From the NCBI RefSeq assembly GCF_900109935.1, contig NZ_FOBV01000005.1, forward strand, positions 248,001-312,000: a stretch of 64,000 bases of DNA. Reading direction: 5' to 3'. Positions 9,042 through 16,584 of the stretch are shown here, piece after piece; position 1 is the stretch's first letter, and every line of letters starts with the position of its first letter. Position numbers and translations under genes: made by a program. The notes below the pieces were generated by a model, which did no database searches, had not been told where the DNA came from, and saw nothing but the letters and a program-made list of their open reading frames with translations. This DNA comes from Chryseobacterium taichungense (GTDB lineage: Bacteria; Bacteroidota; Bacteroidia; Flavobacteriales; Weeksellaceae).

Positions 9042-10673
9042 ATGAAAACAGCAGATTTATATATACGTGTATCGACAGATGAACAGGCGGATAAAGGTTA
9101 TTCCCAAAGAGATCAGGAAGAACGTCTCAGACGTTATTGTTCACAAAATAATTTAACTGTAGGAAATGTTATTTATGAAGACCATTCTGCAAAATCTTTT
9201 AACCGTCCTGAATGGAAGAAGCTTCTGATTGAACTTAAGAAAAAAGGTTCTAAAACCAATGTTATTTTGTTTACGAAATGGGATCGTTTTAGTAGAAACG
9301 CAGGCGATGCCTATCAGATGATAAGCATCCTTTCAAAGTTGGGTGTGGATTTACAAGCCGTTGAACAACCGCTTGATCTTTCCATCCCGGAAAACAAAAT
9401 GATGTTGGCTATCTATTTGGCTGCGCCCGAGGTTGAAAATGACAGAAGAGCACTCAACGTATTTTATGGAATGAGAAGAGCTGTCAAAGAAGGGCGTGTT
9501 ATGGGAAAAGCCCCATTTGGTTATGCAAATAAGATAACCGAGAATGGCAAGAAGTATATTGCAATCAAAGAACCGGAAGCAACAAAAATGAAGTGGGCAT
9601 TCAATGAATTGGCTAAGGGCATCTATGCAAGCAATTCTATAAGAACAAAAATTAATGAGTCTTTGAGAAAAGGTGTAAGTAGAACATCTTTTCATATAGC
9701 CATTCGTAATCCGATTTATTGCGGTAAAGTATTTGTTCCAAAACATAAGGATGAGGAAGCCTGTTTTGTTGAAGGTCAACATGAACCATTGATTAGTGAA
9801 GAGCTTTTTGACAAGGTACAAGAAATACTAGATGGTAAAAAACGACCTCGGAGACCGAACACAAAAATCACTGTTCAGGAAAACTTTCCTCTTAGAGGAT
9901 TTCTGACCTGCCCTAACTGCGGTAAAACAATTACTGCCAGTGCTTCAAAAGGTCGAAATAATAGATACTATTATTACCATTGTAATTCTACATGCGGATT
10001 CAGAGAAAGAGCCGAAATCGTCAATAAAGTTTTTGAAGATGGACTAATGGCATTAGAAATAAATGCACCAGTTAAAAAATATCTTAAAAAACTTTTGACT
10101 GAAAATTATAAGAACTTCATTAACGATCCATTAAAAGAAAAAAAGAAAATATCTGACGAAATTGATACTTTAAATAACAAATTATCTTTTGCTCGAAACA
10201 AGTTTCTTAGTGAGATAATTGATGATGATGAATATCTGGAGATTAAAAGAGAATGTAAAGACCTGATTTCAAGGTTGGAAGAAGAACTGAATAAAAGTTC
10301 AATCCCTCAAATTAGCAATATAGATAAACTGCTCGAACAAGCCTTAGAGACGCTTCAAAATATCGGAAAACACTATCAAGAAGGAGAAATTGAGGTAAAG
10401 CGTGCAATTATTGGTTCGATATTTCCTGAAAAATTGGAATTTGACGGAAAACATTATCGAACCGCCCGAATTAACTCCATAGCACACTATATATTTCAGA
10501 TAAACAATGAGTTAGATGGTGTAAAAAAAAAGAGAAATGATCAAAATGATCATTTCTCCTTGAATGTAGAGAGGAAGGGATTCGAACCCTCGATACAGTT
10601 ACCCGTATACTACCTTTCCAGGGTAGCTCCTTCAACCACTCGGACACCTCTCTATTTGAGACTGCAAAAATAA
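9042..10673 (+). CDS. Large serine recombinase (site-specific integrase) fused at its end to chromosomal DNA
   Basis: Residues 1-145 are the resolvase catalytic domain with YIRVSTDEQ (Ser11 the likely nucleophile) and TKWDRFSRN. Residues about 150-270 are the 'Recombinase' domain (GKAPFGY...RNPIYCGKVFVPK). A zinc ribbon follows at about 286-325 (CPNCGK...CNSTCG) and then a coiled coil to about 430. This is the usual layout of large serine recombinases, which integrate and excise elements without a tyrosine recombinase. The last ~35 codons read through the tRNA-Ser terminator and gene on the other strand (GFEPSIQLPVYYLSRVAP is antisense tRNA), so the frame crosses the element-chromosome junction and the native C-terminus was probably different or shorter. 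Confidence 0.93.
   Translation: MKTADLYIRVSTDEQADKGYSQRDQEERLRRYCSQNNLTVGNVIYEDHSAKSFNRPEWKKLLIELKKKGSKTNVILFTKWDRFSRNAGDAYQMISILSKLGVDLQAVEQPLDLSIPENKMMLAIYLAAPEVENDRRALNVFYGMRRAVKEGRVMGKAPFGYANKITENGKKYIAIKEPEATKMKWAFNELAKGIYASNSIRTKINESLRKGVSRTSFHIAIRNPIYCGKVFVPKHKDEEACFVEGQHEPLISEELFDKVQEILDGKKRPRRPNTKITVQENFPLRGFLTCPNCGKTITASASKGRNNRYYYYHCNSTCGFRERAEIVNKVFEDGLMALEINAPVKKYLKKLLTENYKNFINDPLKEKKKISDEIDTLNNKLSFARNKFLSEIIDDDEYLEIKRECKDLISRLEEELNKSSIPQISNIDKLLEQALETLQNIGKHYQEGEIEVKRAIIGSIFPEKLEFDGKHYRTARINSIAHYIFQINNELDGVKKKRNDQNDHFSLNVERKGFEPSIQLPVYYLSRVAPSTTRTPLYLRLQK
10528..10560 (-). terminator. Terminator of tRNA-Ser
   Basis: On the minus strand, just after the tRNA, GAGAAATGATCA and TGATCATTTCTC form a perfect 12-bp stem with a TTT loop, followed by a run of eight T. 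The terminator lies inside the 3' end of the recombinase frame. Confidence 0.88.
10567..10653 (-). tRNA. tRNA-Ser (anticodon GGA)
   Basis: The minus strand folds as a class II tRNA. Acceptor stem AGAGAGG/CCTCTCT, D arm with GTCCGAGTGGTTGAAGG, anticodon stem-loop CTACCCTGGAAAGGTAG with anticodon GGA (10617-10619), a long variable arm, and TCGAGGGTTCGAATCCCTT as T arm. CCA is not encoded. It marks the right boundary of the mobile element; tRNA 3' ends are common integration targets. Confidence 0.95.
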
Positions 10674-10707
10674 CGGAATTTATTGAATTTCCAAATTAAT
10701 AATGAAA

Positions 10708-11724
10708 TTAGTATGAAATTTCTCCGCAAAGGCTTCTGCTGAAATTATCCGCGAAATTCCCTTTATAGTTCGGGTTATCGATGAGGTGCATGGCTTTGGT
10801 AATAGCACTTTCAGCCGTCATATCTCTTCCGCTGATGGCGCCGATTCTTGAAAAAATATTGCTGTTTTCATACTTTCCGAATGATATACCTCCTGAAATA
10901 CACTGGCTTACGACGACGATTTCTGTTCCGCTATTCCTGATCTGTTGAAGAGTTTCCACTGTTTTTTCACTGCTGAAAATAGTTCCCGATCCAAACACCT
11001 GTAGAATCAGAACTTTCATTGTTGAAATTTCTTTAAAATGGCTCAGATTCATTCCAGGAAAAATTCTCCAGAAAATAATATCTTCCGAAATATGATCGTC
11101 AACATGGAAATCAATTGCAGGATCAGCGCGGTGAAGATTATCTTTTATAATATTTAAATGTACCCCTGATTGTCCAAGAATAGGATAATTCGGACTTGCA
11201 TACGCATCGAAATACTCTGCAGAATATTTCAGGGTGCGGTTTCCTCTCAATAATTTATATTCAAAATAAATCGCAACTTCCTGGATTACGGCTTCATCGT
11301 TTTCATATAGGCTGGCATAATATAGGCTTGTCAAAAGGTTTTCTTTGGCATCGGTACGAAGATCTCCGATCGGGAGCTGTGATCCCGTAAGGATAACCGG
11401 TTTTTTAAGTCCTTTCAACATAAAGCTTAATGCTGAAGCGGTGTAAGACATAGTGTCTGTTCCGTGAAGTATCAGAAAGCCATCATAATTATTGTAATTT
11501 TTATAAATATAGTGGGCGATAATCTTCCATTCCTCCGGGCCCATATCGGATGAATCCAACGGTTTTGAAAAAGGATGAACGAAAACTTCACATTCCATCA
11601 GCGTCATTTCAGGCATTTTTTCAAAGATATTTCCAAAATCAAATGCGCGCAGGCTTCCGGTTTCATAATCTTTCTCCATACCGATGGTGCCGCCGGTATA
11701 GATCAAAAGGACTTTTCGTTTCAT
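10708..11724 (-). CDS. ansA: Type I L-asparaginase
   Basis: Hydrolyses L-asparagine to aspartate and ammonia in the cytoplasm. Both asparaginase signatures are present: YTGGTIGM near the N-terminus with the catalytic Thr, and LHGTDTMSYTASALSFML at about residues 85-102 with the second Thr and Asp. No signal peptide and a length of 338 aa fit the cytosolic type I family (AnsA) rather than the periplasmic type II. Divergent from trmH; the 80-base gap holds both promoters. Confidence 0.93.
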   Translation of the reverse strand: MKRKVLLIYTGGTIGMEKDYETGSLRAFDFGNIFEKMPEMTLMECEVFVHPFSKPLDSSDMGPEEWKIIAHYIYKNYNNYDGFLILHGTDTMSYTASALSFMLKGLKKPVILTGSQLPIGDLRTDAKENLLTSLYYASLYENDEAVIQEVAIYFEYKLLRGNRTLKYSAEYFDAYASPNYPILGQSGVHLNIIKDNLHRADPAIDFHVDDHISEDIIFWRIFPGMNLSHFKEISTMKVLILQVFGSGTIFSSEKTVETLQQIRNSGTEIVVVSQCISGGISFGKYENSNIFSRIGAISGRDMTAESAITKAMHLIDNPNYKGNFADNFSRSLCGEISY

Positions 11725-11804
11725 AGATGAATTTTATTAGAATTTCATACCTCTTTCAGGATGATTCCTCAAAATTACGTTAATTTGCAAAGATTTGAAA
11801 ATGA

Positions 11805-12485
11805 ATGGAAGATTTAGCAAAAACTTTTGAATATTTAAAACAGTTTTTAACGGAAGAAAGATTGAGAAAGATTGAACATTTTTCCCGTGAAAGCTCAGAT
11901 TTTGTGCTGCCTGTGGTAGAAGATATTTATCAGTTCCGAAATGCAGCCGCTATTGTGCGTTCTGTAGAGGCGTGCGGTTTTCATAAAGTGGTAGCTTTGC
12001 AGGAAGAATATAGTTTTGAACCGAATCTTCGTGTCACAAAAGGTGCCGATACCTGGGTTGAAGTGGAAAAGCTTCCCCGAAATATGGAGTCTTTTCAGAA
12101 AATTAAGGATAGAGGCTATAAAATATTGGCTGTTTCACTGGAGAATAACGCCACCATGCTTCCCGATTATCAAATCACTGAGCCTGTCGCCTTGGTTTTC
12201 GGAACCGAAATGGAAGGCGTCTCCCAGGAAATTCTTGATTTTGCAGATGAAACGCTGGCTATTCCGATGTATGGTTTTACCAGAAGTTTTAATGTTTCGG
12301 TAGCAGCGTCCATCTGTATGTATGAGCTGAAACAAAAGCTTATAAAATCTGATCTCGATTATAAACTGAACGAAGAGAAACTGATGAAAATGAAGATTCG
12401 ATGGGCTGTCAATTCTATTCGAAGCGGGCAGGAGATCTTTGAGAAGTATCTGAAGGATCATCAGCTTTCTGAAATTTTTGAATAA
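11805..12485 (+). CDS. trmH: tRNA (guanosine-2'-O-)-methyltransferase, TrmH/SpoU family
   Basis: SPOUT-fold methyltransferase of 226 aa. Motif 1 appears as RNAAAIVRSVEACGFHKVV, motif 2 as LVFGTEMEGVSQE and motif 3 as IPMYGFTRSFNVSVAASI, the pattern of the trefoil-knot SAM site. The short N-terminal helical part and overall length fit TrmH, which methylates G18 in the D-loop of some tRNAs. An rRNA-modifying paralogue cannot be fully excluded. TTAATTTGC lies about 30 bases before the start, close to the Bacteroidota -7 element. Confidence 0.85.
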   Translation: MEDLAKTFEYLKQFLTEERLRKIEHFSRESSDFVLPVVEDIYQFRNAAAIVRSVEACGFHKVVALQEEYSFEPNLRVTKGADTWVEVEKLPRNMESFQKIKDRGYKILAVSLENNATMLPDYQITEPVALVFGTEMEGVSQEILDFADETLAIPMYGFTRSFNVSVAASICMYELKQKLIKSDLDYKLNEEKLMKMKIRWAVNSIRSGQEIFEKYLKDHQLSEIFE

Positions 12486-12610
12486 CTTTTTCTTGTTTTT
12501 CTCTAAAACTCTCTGAGATTCTCGTTGTATTGTTCTTTTCATTCTTATTGCATTTTTTAAGATTACTGAGCTAAGATAGGATGAATTTCTTATTTTCAAT
12601 CACTTGTGAA

Positions 12611-12650
12611 AACTATGACGCGATTTGACGGCTTTTGACGGGATTTGACG
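12611..12650. repeat. Four tandem 10-bp units ending in TGACG
   Basis: Consecutive decamers AACTATGACG, CGATTTGACG, GCTTTTGACG and GGATTTGACG. The exact 10-bp period places the TTGACG cores on one helix face. It lies directly before the TTCGG hairpin and may be one composite repeat element. Confidence 0.7.
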
Positions 12651-12666
12651 TATTTCGTAGGTACTT

Positions 12667-12751
12667 TCTTCGGGTCTTCTTCGGATCACCTTCGGGTCGG
12701 CTTCGGAAAAATGGTACTTTTTCCGAAGAGCTTCCGAAGAACACCCGAAGG
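12667..12751. repeat. Long imperfect TTCGG-rich hairpin
   Basis: The left arm contains CTTCGGGTCTTCTTCGGA and CTTCGGAAAAA; the right arm reads their complements, TTTTTCCGAAG and TCCGAAGAACACCCGAAG, with one base difference and a bulge of about a dozen bases on the left. It is GC-richer than its surroundings. Likely a REP-like flavobacterial intergenic repeat. Confidence 0.7.
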
Positions 12752-13268
12752 ATTGTCGAATAAATCTGATCATCTTTTGAGGATTTTTGTAATTTTTTTC
12801 GTTAGCGTGTTTTTATTAAAATGCCTTTATGAGAGATTAATTTTTGTTAAAAGTCACTTGAATAAGAATAAAAATAATCTGCTGTTACTAAGCTGTAAAT
12901 ATTATTCACCAGAGCTCTTTCTTGGCATTTTTTTGTTACTGTAAATTCTTTGTAATCTATGATTTTAGTTTCCTATTTTTTTATAATTTCGCTCCGGATG
13001 TAAAGAATATGATCCAACCTTAAAAGCAAAAACTGCATCTGCCATCATAATGCGGCACCTTTTGTCGTCGGTGAGCATTAGTTTTGTATAACAGGTTTAT
13101 ATTTCAATCCAAAATTTAAAATTAATAAAACAAAAAACCATGATAACAACAACTTCTATCCAGGCAATTTCTTGTAATTGCTCCACTTTTTTAAAGACAA
13201 ACAAATCTTTAGTTTCTTAAAATTAACTTCATCACAAACAATAATATTAACTCTTTCAAACACTACGT

Positions 13269-15029
13269 ATGAAAAGACTCTATTTCAGTGCATTAACTTT
13301 ATGCACATTCCTGAGCGTTTCCGCCCAGGAAGTCATCTGGCAGAAAGACATCCAATCTTCGACACAGGATTTTCTTTCGCAGATTACCACAACTATTGAC
13401 CAGCAGTATTTGATAACCGGAAGTTCCATTAGGGCTGGAAGCGGGATGATGGAAGCGGGAAGTAAAAGCCAGATGCCAGACGCCAACAGCCAGAAGCAGA
13501 ATAATGGCTACGATTTCCATTTAATCAAGCTCAACCAACAAGGGGAAGAAGTCTGGGAAAAATATTTCTCGGGACAGAACCATGATTTTCTATCCGCTAC
13601 GGTGAACACTCAGGAAGGTGGGTTTTTGCTGGCAGGCACGAGTTTCAGCGGGAAAGGTTTTGATAAAAAAGAGGATTCCAAAGGTGGATCTGATATCTGG
13701 TTGATCCGGATCAATGAATTCGGAGATGAATTGTGGCAGAAAACCATTGGTGGCGCTTCGGATGAAGAAGCCAGAGCGGTGATCCAGACGACGGATATGG
13801 GATTTTTTGTGGCGGGGAATGTTGCCTTCGGCTCCGCTCAGGCAACGGGACAATCAACGGATCAGCGTTCCCTGAGGCTCTCGAAGGGAACAGCAGGCTA
13901 TGGTTCTAAAGATGTTCTGGTAGTACGGCTGGATAAAAACGGAAAGCAATTATCACAATTGGTGTTGGGCGGAAAAGGTTTGGATGAAGTTGAGAAGATG
14001 ATTCCAACGAAGGATGGCGGGGCTTTGTTGGGCGTGTATTCAAGAAGTAGTGCGGTAACAATGAATGATAAGCAATCAATGATGAATGATGATTCTCAGA
14101 ACACAAATTCTAATTCGGGAATCAATCATCAATTATCAATCATCAATCATGCTAAAGCCAGCGGCAACTATGGTGAAGGTGATTACTGGATCATTAAGCT
14201 TTCGAAAGACGGAAAAGTGGAATGGGAAAAGAACTTTGGCGGAAAAGGTGATGATCATTTAAGAACCTTGGCGTTGACTTCTACCGGATACTTAATCGGT
14301 GGCGAATCAAGATCGGAAAGATCGGGAAATAAAACAGTCGGTATTGAAGAAGGAACTGACCTTTGGCTGATTTCACTCGATGAAAGAGGGGAAGAAATCT
14401 GGCAGAAATCTTACAACTTCAAGAATAGGGATGTACTGATGGGGATGAGTGTGATCAGCGGGAAGATGGAAGATGGAAGCGGGAAGTCTAAAGGTATTTT
14501 GCTGGGTGGTTATACTCAGGCGGAAGGACGGATCGAAAGTGATGATGAAACGTTTTGGATGCTGTACCTGGACCAAAATGGAAATGAGCAGTGGAGAAAA
14601 CATGTGAAGGGAGAATCAAAGAAAAAAGAAGAGAGGCTTTCAGATATTAAATTAAACAGAGACGGTTCAATTGTGTTGGCCGGAACAAGTGCAGAAGAAC
14701 TGGGAAAAGAGAACTGGAAGATTGTAAAATTGGGAGACAAGCAGATTGATCAGCTGATCGAAAAGCAGGATATTAAGATTTATCCGAATCCGGTGAGTGA
14801 TTATGCATATGTGGAAATCAATATGGATGCTGGAAGCGGGATGCTGGGAGATGGGAAGACTGAAGCGGAGATTACGGTGTATGATATGGGCGGAAGACAG
14901 CTGCAGAGTGTAAAAACGAAGAATAAGGTAACGAAGATCAATACGCAGGCGCTAGTGCAGGGAGCGTACCTGGTGAGCGTGAAAACAAATGAGAATAAAA
15001 CAGCGAGCGCTAAAATTATTAAGAAATAA
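13269..15029 (+). CDS. T9SS-sorted secreted repeat protein opening the Rhs locus
   Basis: Signal peptide MKRLYFSALTLCTFLSVSAQ, cleavage after SAQ. Residues about 20-480 contain at least five beta-propeller-like repeats of the form 'D-WLI-LDE-G-E-WQK--GG---D---A-----GG---AG'. The C-terminus from about 500 (IKIYPNPVSDYAYVEI...) is a type A T9SS sorting domain ending in KKIIKK-like Lys residues, so the protein goes through the Por system to the cell surface or medium. Several low-complexity inserts (see repeat entries) interrupt the domains in frame. Only 7 bases separate it from the Rhs/SpvB-like gene at 15037, so they are probably one operon. Confidence 0.88.
   Translation: MKRLYFSALTLCTFLSVSAQEVIWQKDIQSSTQDFLSQITTTIDQQYLITGSSIRAGSGMMEAGSKSQMPDANSQKQNNGYDFHLIKLNQQGEEVWEKYFSGQNHDFLSATVNTQEGGFLLAGTSFSGKGFDKKEDSKGGSDIWLIRINEFGDELWQKTIGGASDEEARAVIQTTDMGFFVAGNVAFGSAQATGQSTDQRSLRLSKGTAGYGSKDVLVVRLDKNGKQLSQLVLGGKGLDEVEKMIPTKDGGALLGVYSRSSAVTMNDKQSMMNDDSQNTNSNSGINHQLSIINHAKASGNYGEGDYWIIKLSKDGKVEWEKNFGGKGDDHLRTLALTSTGYLIGGESRSERSGNKTVGIEEGTDLWLISLDERGEEIWQKSYNFKNRDVLMGMSVISGKMEDGSGKSKGILLGGYTQAEGRIESDDETFWMLYLDQNGNEQWRKHVKGESKKKEERLSDIKLNRDGSIVLAGTSAEELGKENWKIVKLGDKQIDQLIEKQDIKIYPNPVSDYAYVEINMDAGSGMLGDGKTEAEITVYDMGGRQLQSVKTKNKVTKINTQALVQGAYLVSVKTNENKTASAKIIKK
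13437..13500. repeat. In-frame intergenic-type repeat inside the T9SS gene
   Basis: Contains GGAAGCGGGA twice (13437-13446, 13451-13460) followed by CAGA/CCAG runs. It encodes a Gly/Ser/Met/Gln-rich insert with no domain character. The same decamer recurs at 14475-14484 and 14832-14841, each also in a low-complexity insert. Confidence 0.6.
13821..13891. repeat. Paired palindromes inside the T9SS gene
   Basis: GTTGCCT...AGGCAAC (13821-13846) and GTTCCCT...AGGGAAC (13867-13891), each with 7-bp arms and an 11-12-nt loop. The second resembles the widespread CCCTGAG..TCGAAGGG type of intergenic repeat. It is translated in frame as part of a Ser/Gly-rich stretch. Confidence 0.6.
14059..14151. repeat. 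AT-rich palindromic repeat inside the T9SS gene
   Basis: Runs of AATGAATGATAA / CAATGATGAATGATGATTC and the complementary GAATCAATCATCAATTATCA form an imperfect inverted repeat. A related element sits between the two transketolase genes (38225-38296). Here it encodes an Asn/Ser/Met/His-rich linker, MNDKQSMMNDDSQ and on. Confidence 0.6.
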
Positions 15030-15036
15030 TACTAAT

Positions 15037-16476
15037 ATGAAAAAAATATATTTGCTATTTATAGCTTTAATTTATAATTTTTTATTATCACAGGGAACTG
15101 AATTGCCAAAAGTTATTTCGCCATCACCTAATGTAAGTTCGCTCAGAAAATATGGTGAAATCCCTGTAAATAACTATACTGGAGTACCAAGTAACATTAT
15201 ACCTTTATATACAGTAAAATCAGGAAATATTAAAATTCCAATTTCAGTATCGTATCATTCGTCGGGTATTAAAGTTACTGATGAAGCAAGTTGGGTTGGA
15301 TTAGGCTGGTCATTAAATGCAGGCGGAGTAATAACTAGACAAGTACGTGGAATGGACGACTTTGGCTCTGGCGGATATCTCCGGTATGGAATGTATACTT
15401 TCCCTCCACAGTCAAATACTTTTACTATTATGAATACCTATCAAAGGATAAAATATAGTCTTTATCCTTATAGTACAAATTATCCTCCAAGTGTTCACGA
15501 AATTATGACACCTGCAATGAAAGCATATTTAGGGGGGTATATATCATCACAAGTATTTGGATCAAATGGATTAGATTCTTATGGTTATCTTTCGGATATG
15601 GATCCTTTAGTAGGACCTCAAGATGGAGAACCTGATATATATCATTTTAACTTTTTGGGATTTTCAGGTAAACTTTTAGTCAAAAAGAATTCAACCGGTG
15701 GATTGAAAATTGTGTCAACAGAAGATGGACAATTAAGCTTTAGCTATAATATAGATACTAAAAAATGGACGGTAAAAGATATCCATGGTATGGAATATGA
15801 ATTTGGCGTACTAGAATATTCAAGATCAAGACAAAAGACCTGTAATCAATCAGAAGAGTATGTAAGCGAAACCAATATAACAGGATGGTATATTAATAAG
15901 ATAAAATCACCTACTGGCGAAGAGGTTACATTTGAATATTTATATGATAATCCTTCATCGATTGGAGGTGTAAATATTGTAAGTCCAAATGGGATTGAGG
16001 AGCAAGGAAATATTCAGTGGAAAAAATCGATAGAAGCAGGAGACACTAAAAGCTATTTTACAACTAATACAGCGGGTCTTTGCTTACCAGAGAGTCAGAT
16101 ATATAATAGAACTATCAAAAACTATACGGAAAGTTATGAAAAATATTTGAAAAGAATTAATTTTAAAGAAGGCTACATAGATTTTGCAATGAATTCAAAC
16201 AACAGAGATGATCGTAAGCCATCTTCAAGTGGTATTTCAATAGGTTCATTGAATAATTTCACAGTGTATGACAAGGATAATAATATGATTGAAAGAGTTG
16301 GATTTATAACAAGCTATTTTAATCAGGATAAAATAAACCTAACAAATAAACAAGATTATTTACGTTTAAAATTAGATGCTGTTGTTTTGCATTCAACTAG
16401 CAATAATCCACAATGGTATAGATTTCAATATAATGATATTCCACTGCCTCCAAAAGACAGCTATTCTGTAGATTAA
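15037..16476 (+). CDS. N-terminal fragment of the split Rhs/SpvB-like protein
   Basis: 479 aa with Sec signal peptide. It would be exported as a truncated shell fragment if translation ends at the TAA. The start at 15037 is chosen over an upstream in-frame start at 14989, which lies inside the preceding gene and would bury the signal peptide. Contains the GLGWSLNAGG and DIYHFNFLGFSGKL motifs common to Bacteroidota Rhs-type N-terminal regions. Confidence 0.75.
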   Translation: MKKIYLLFIALIYNFLLSQGTELPKVISPSPNVSSLRKYGEIPVNNYTGVPSNIIPLYTVKSGNIKIPISVSYHSSGIKVTDEASWVGLGWSLNAGGVITRQVRGMDDFGSGGYLRYGMYTFPPQSNTFTIMNTYQRIKYSLYPYSTNYPPSVHEIMTPAMKAYLGGYISSQVFGSNGLDSYGYLSDMDPLVGPQDGEPDIYHFNFLGFSGKLLVKKNSTGGLKIVSTEDGQLSFSYNIDTKKWTVKDIHGMEYEFGVLEYSRSRQKTCNQSEEYVSETNITGWYINKIKSPTGEEVTFEYLYDNPSSIGGVNIVSPNGIEEQGNIQWKKSIEAGDTKSYFTTNTAGLCLPESQIYNRTIKNYTESYEKYLKRINFKEGYIDFAMNSNNRDDRKPSSSGISIGSLNNFTVYDKDNNMIERVGFITSYFNQDKINLTNKQDYLRLKLDAVVLHSTSNNPQWYRFQYNDIPLPPKDSYSVD

Positions 16477-16584
16477 TGGGGATATTACAATGGTGCAGCA
16501 AATAATAATATTCAAAGATATAAATTTCAACCAATTTCTTCTTCTACATTTTTTTTAGAAATTTCTGAGTATTTTAATAAAAGC

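Larger units (their letters stand above)
12486..13268. other. Long intergenic region with two repeat structures
   Basis: About 780 bases without a convincing gene. It holds the decamer repeat 12611-12650 and the TTCGG-rich hairpin 12667-12751 (separate entries). The rest, 12760-13268, is AT-rich leader DNA before the Rhs locus; I see no RNA gene in it. Confidence 0.6.

Noticed and set aside
9351..9821. Long open frame on the minus strand inside the recombinase
   Set aside because: It lies antisense to conserved catalytic and recombinase domains and has no protein features; a shadow.
16474..16476. Stop-codon reassignment or programmed readthrough
   Set aside because: TAA ends many intact genes in this window, and no structured readthrough context is evident; mutation or sequencing error is simpler.
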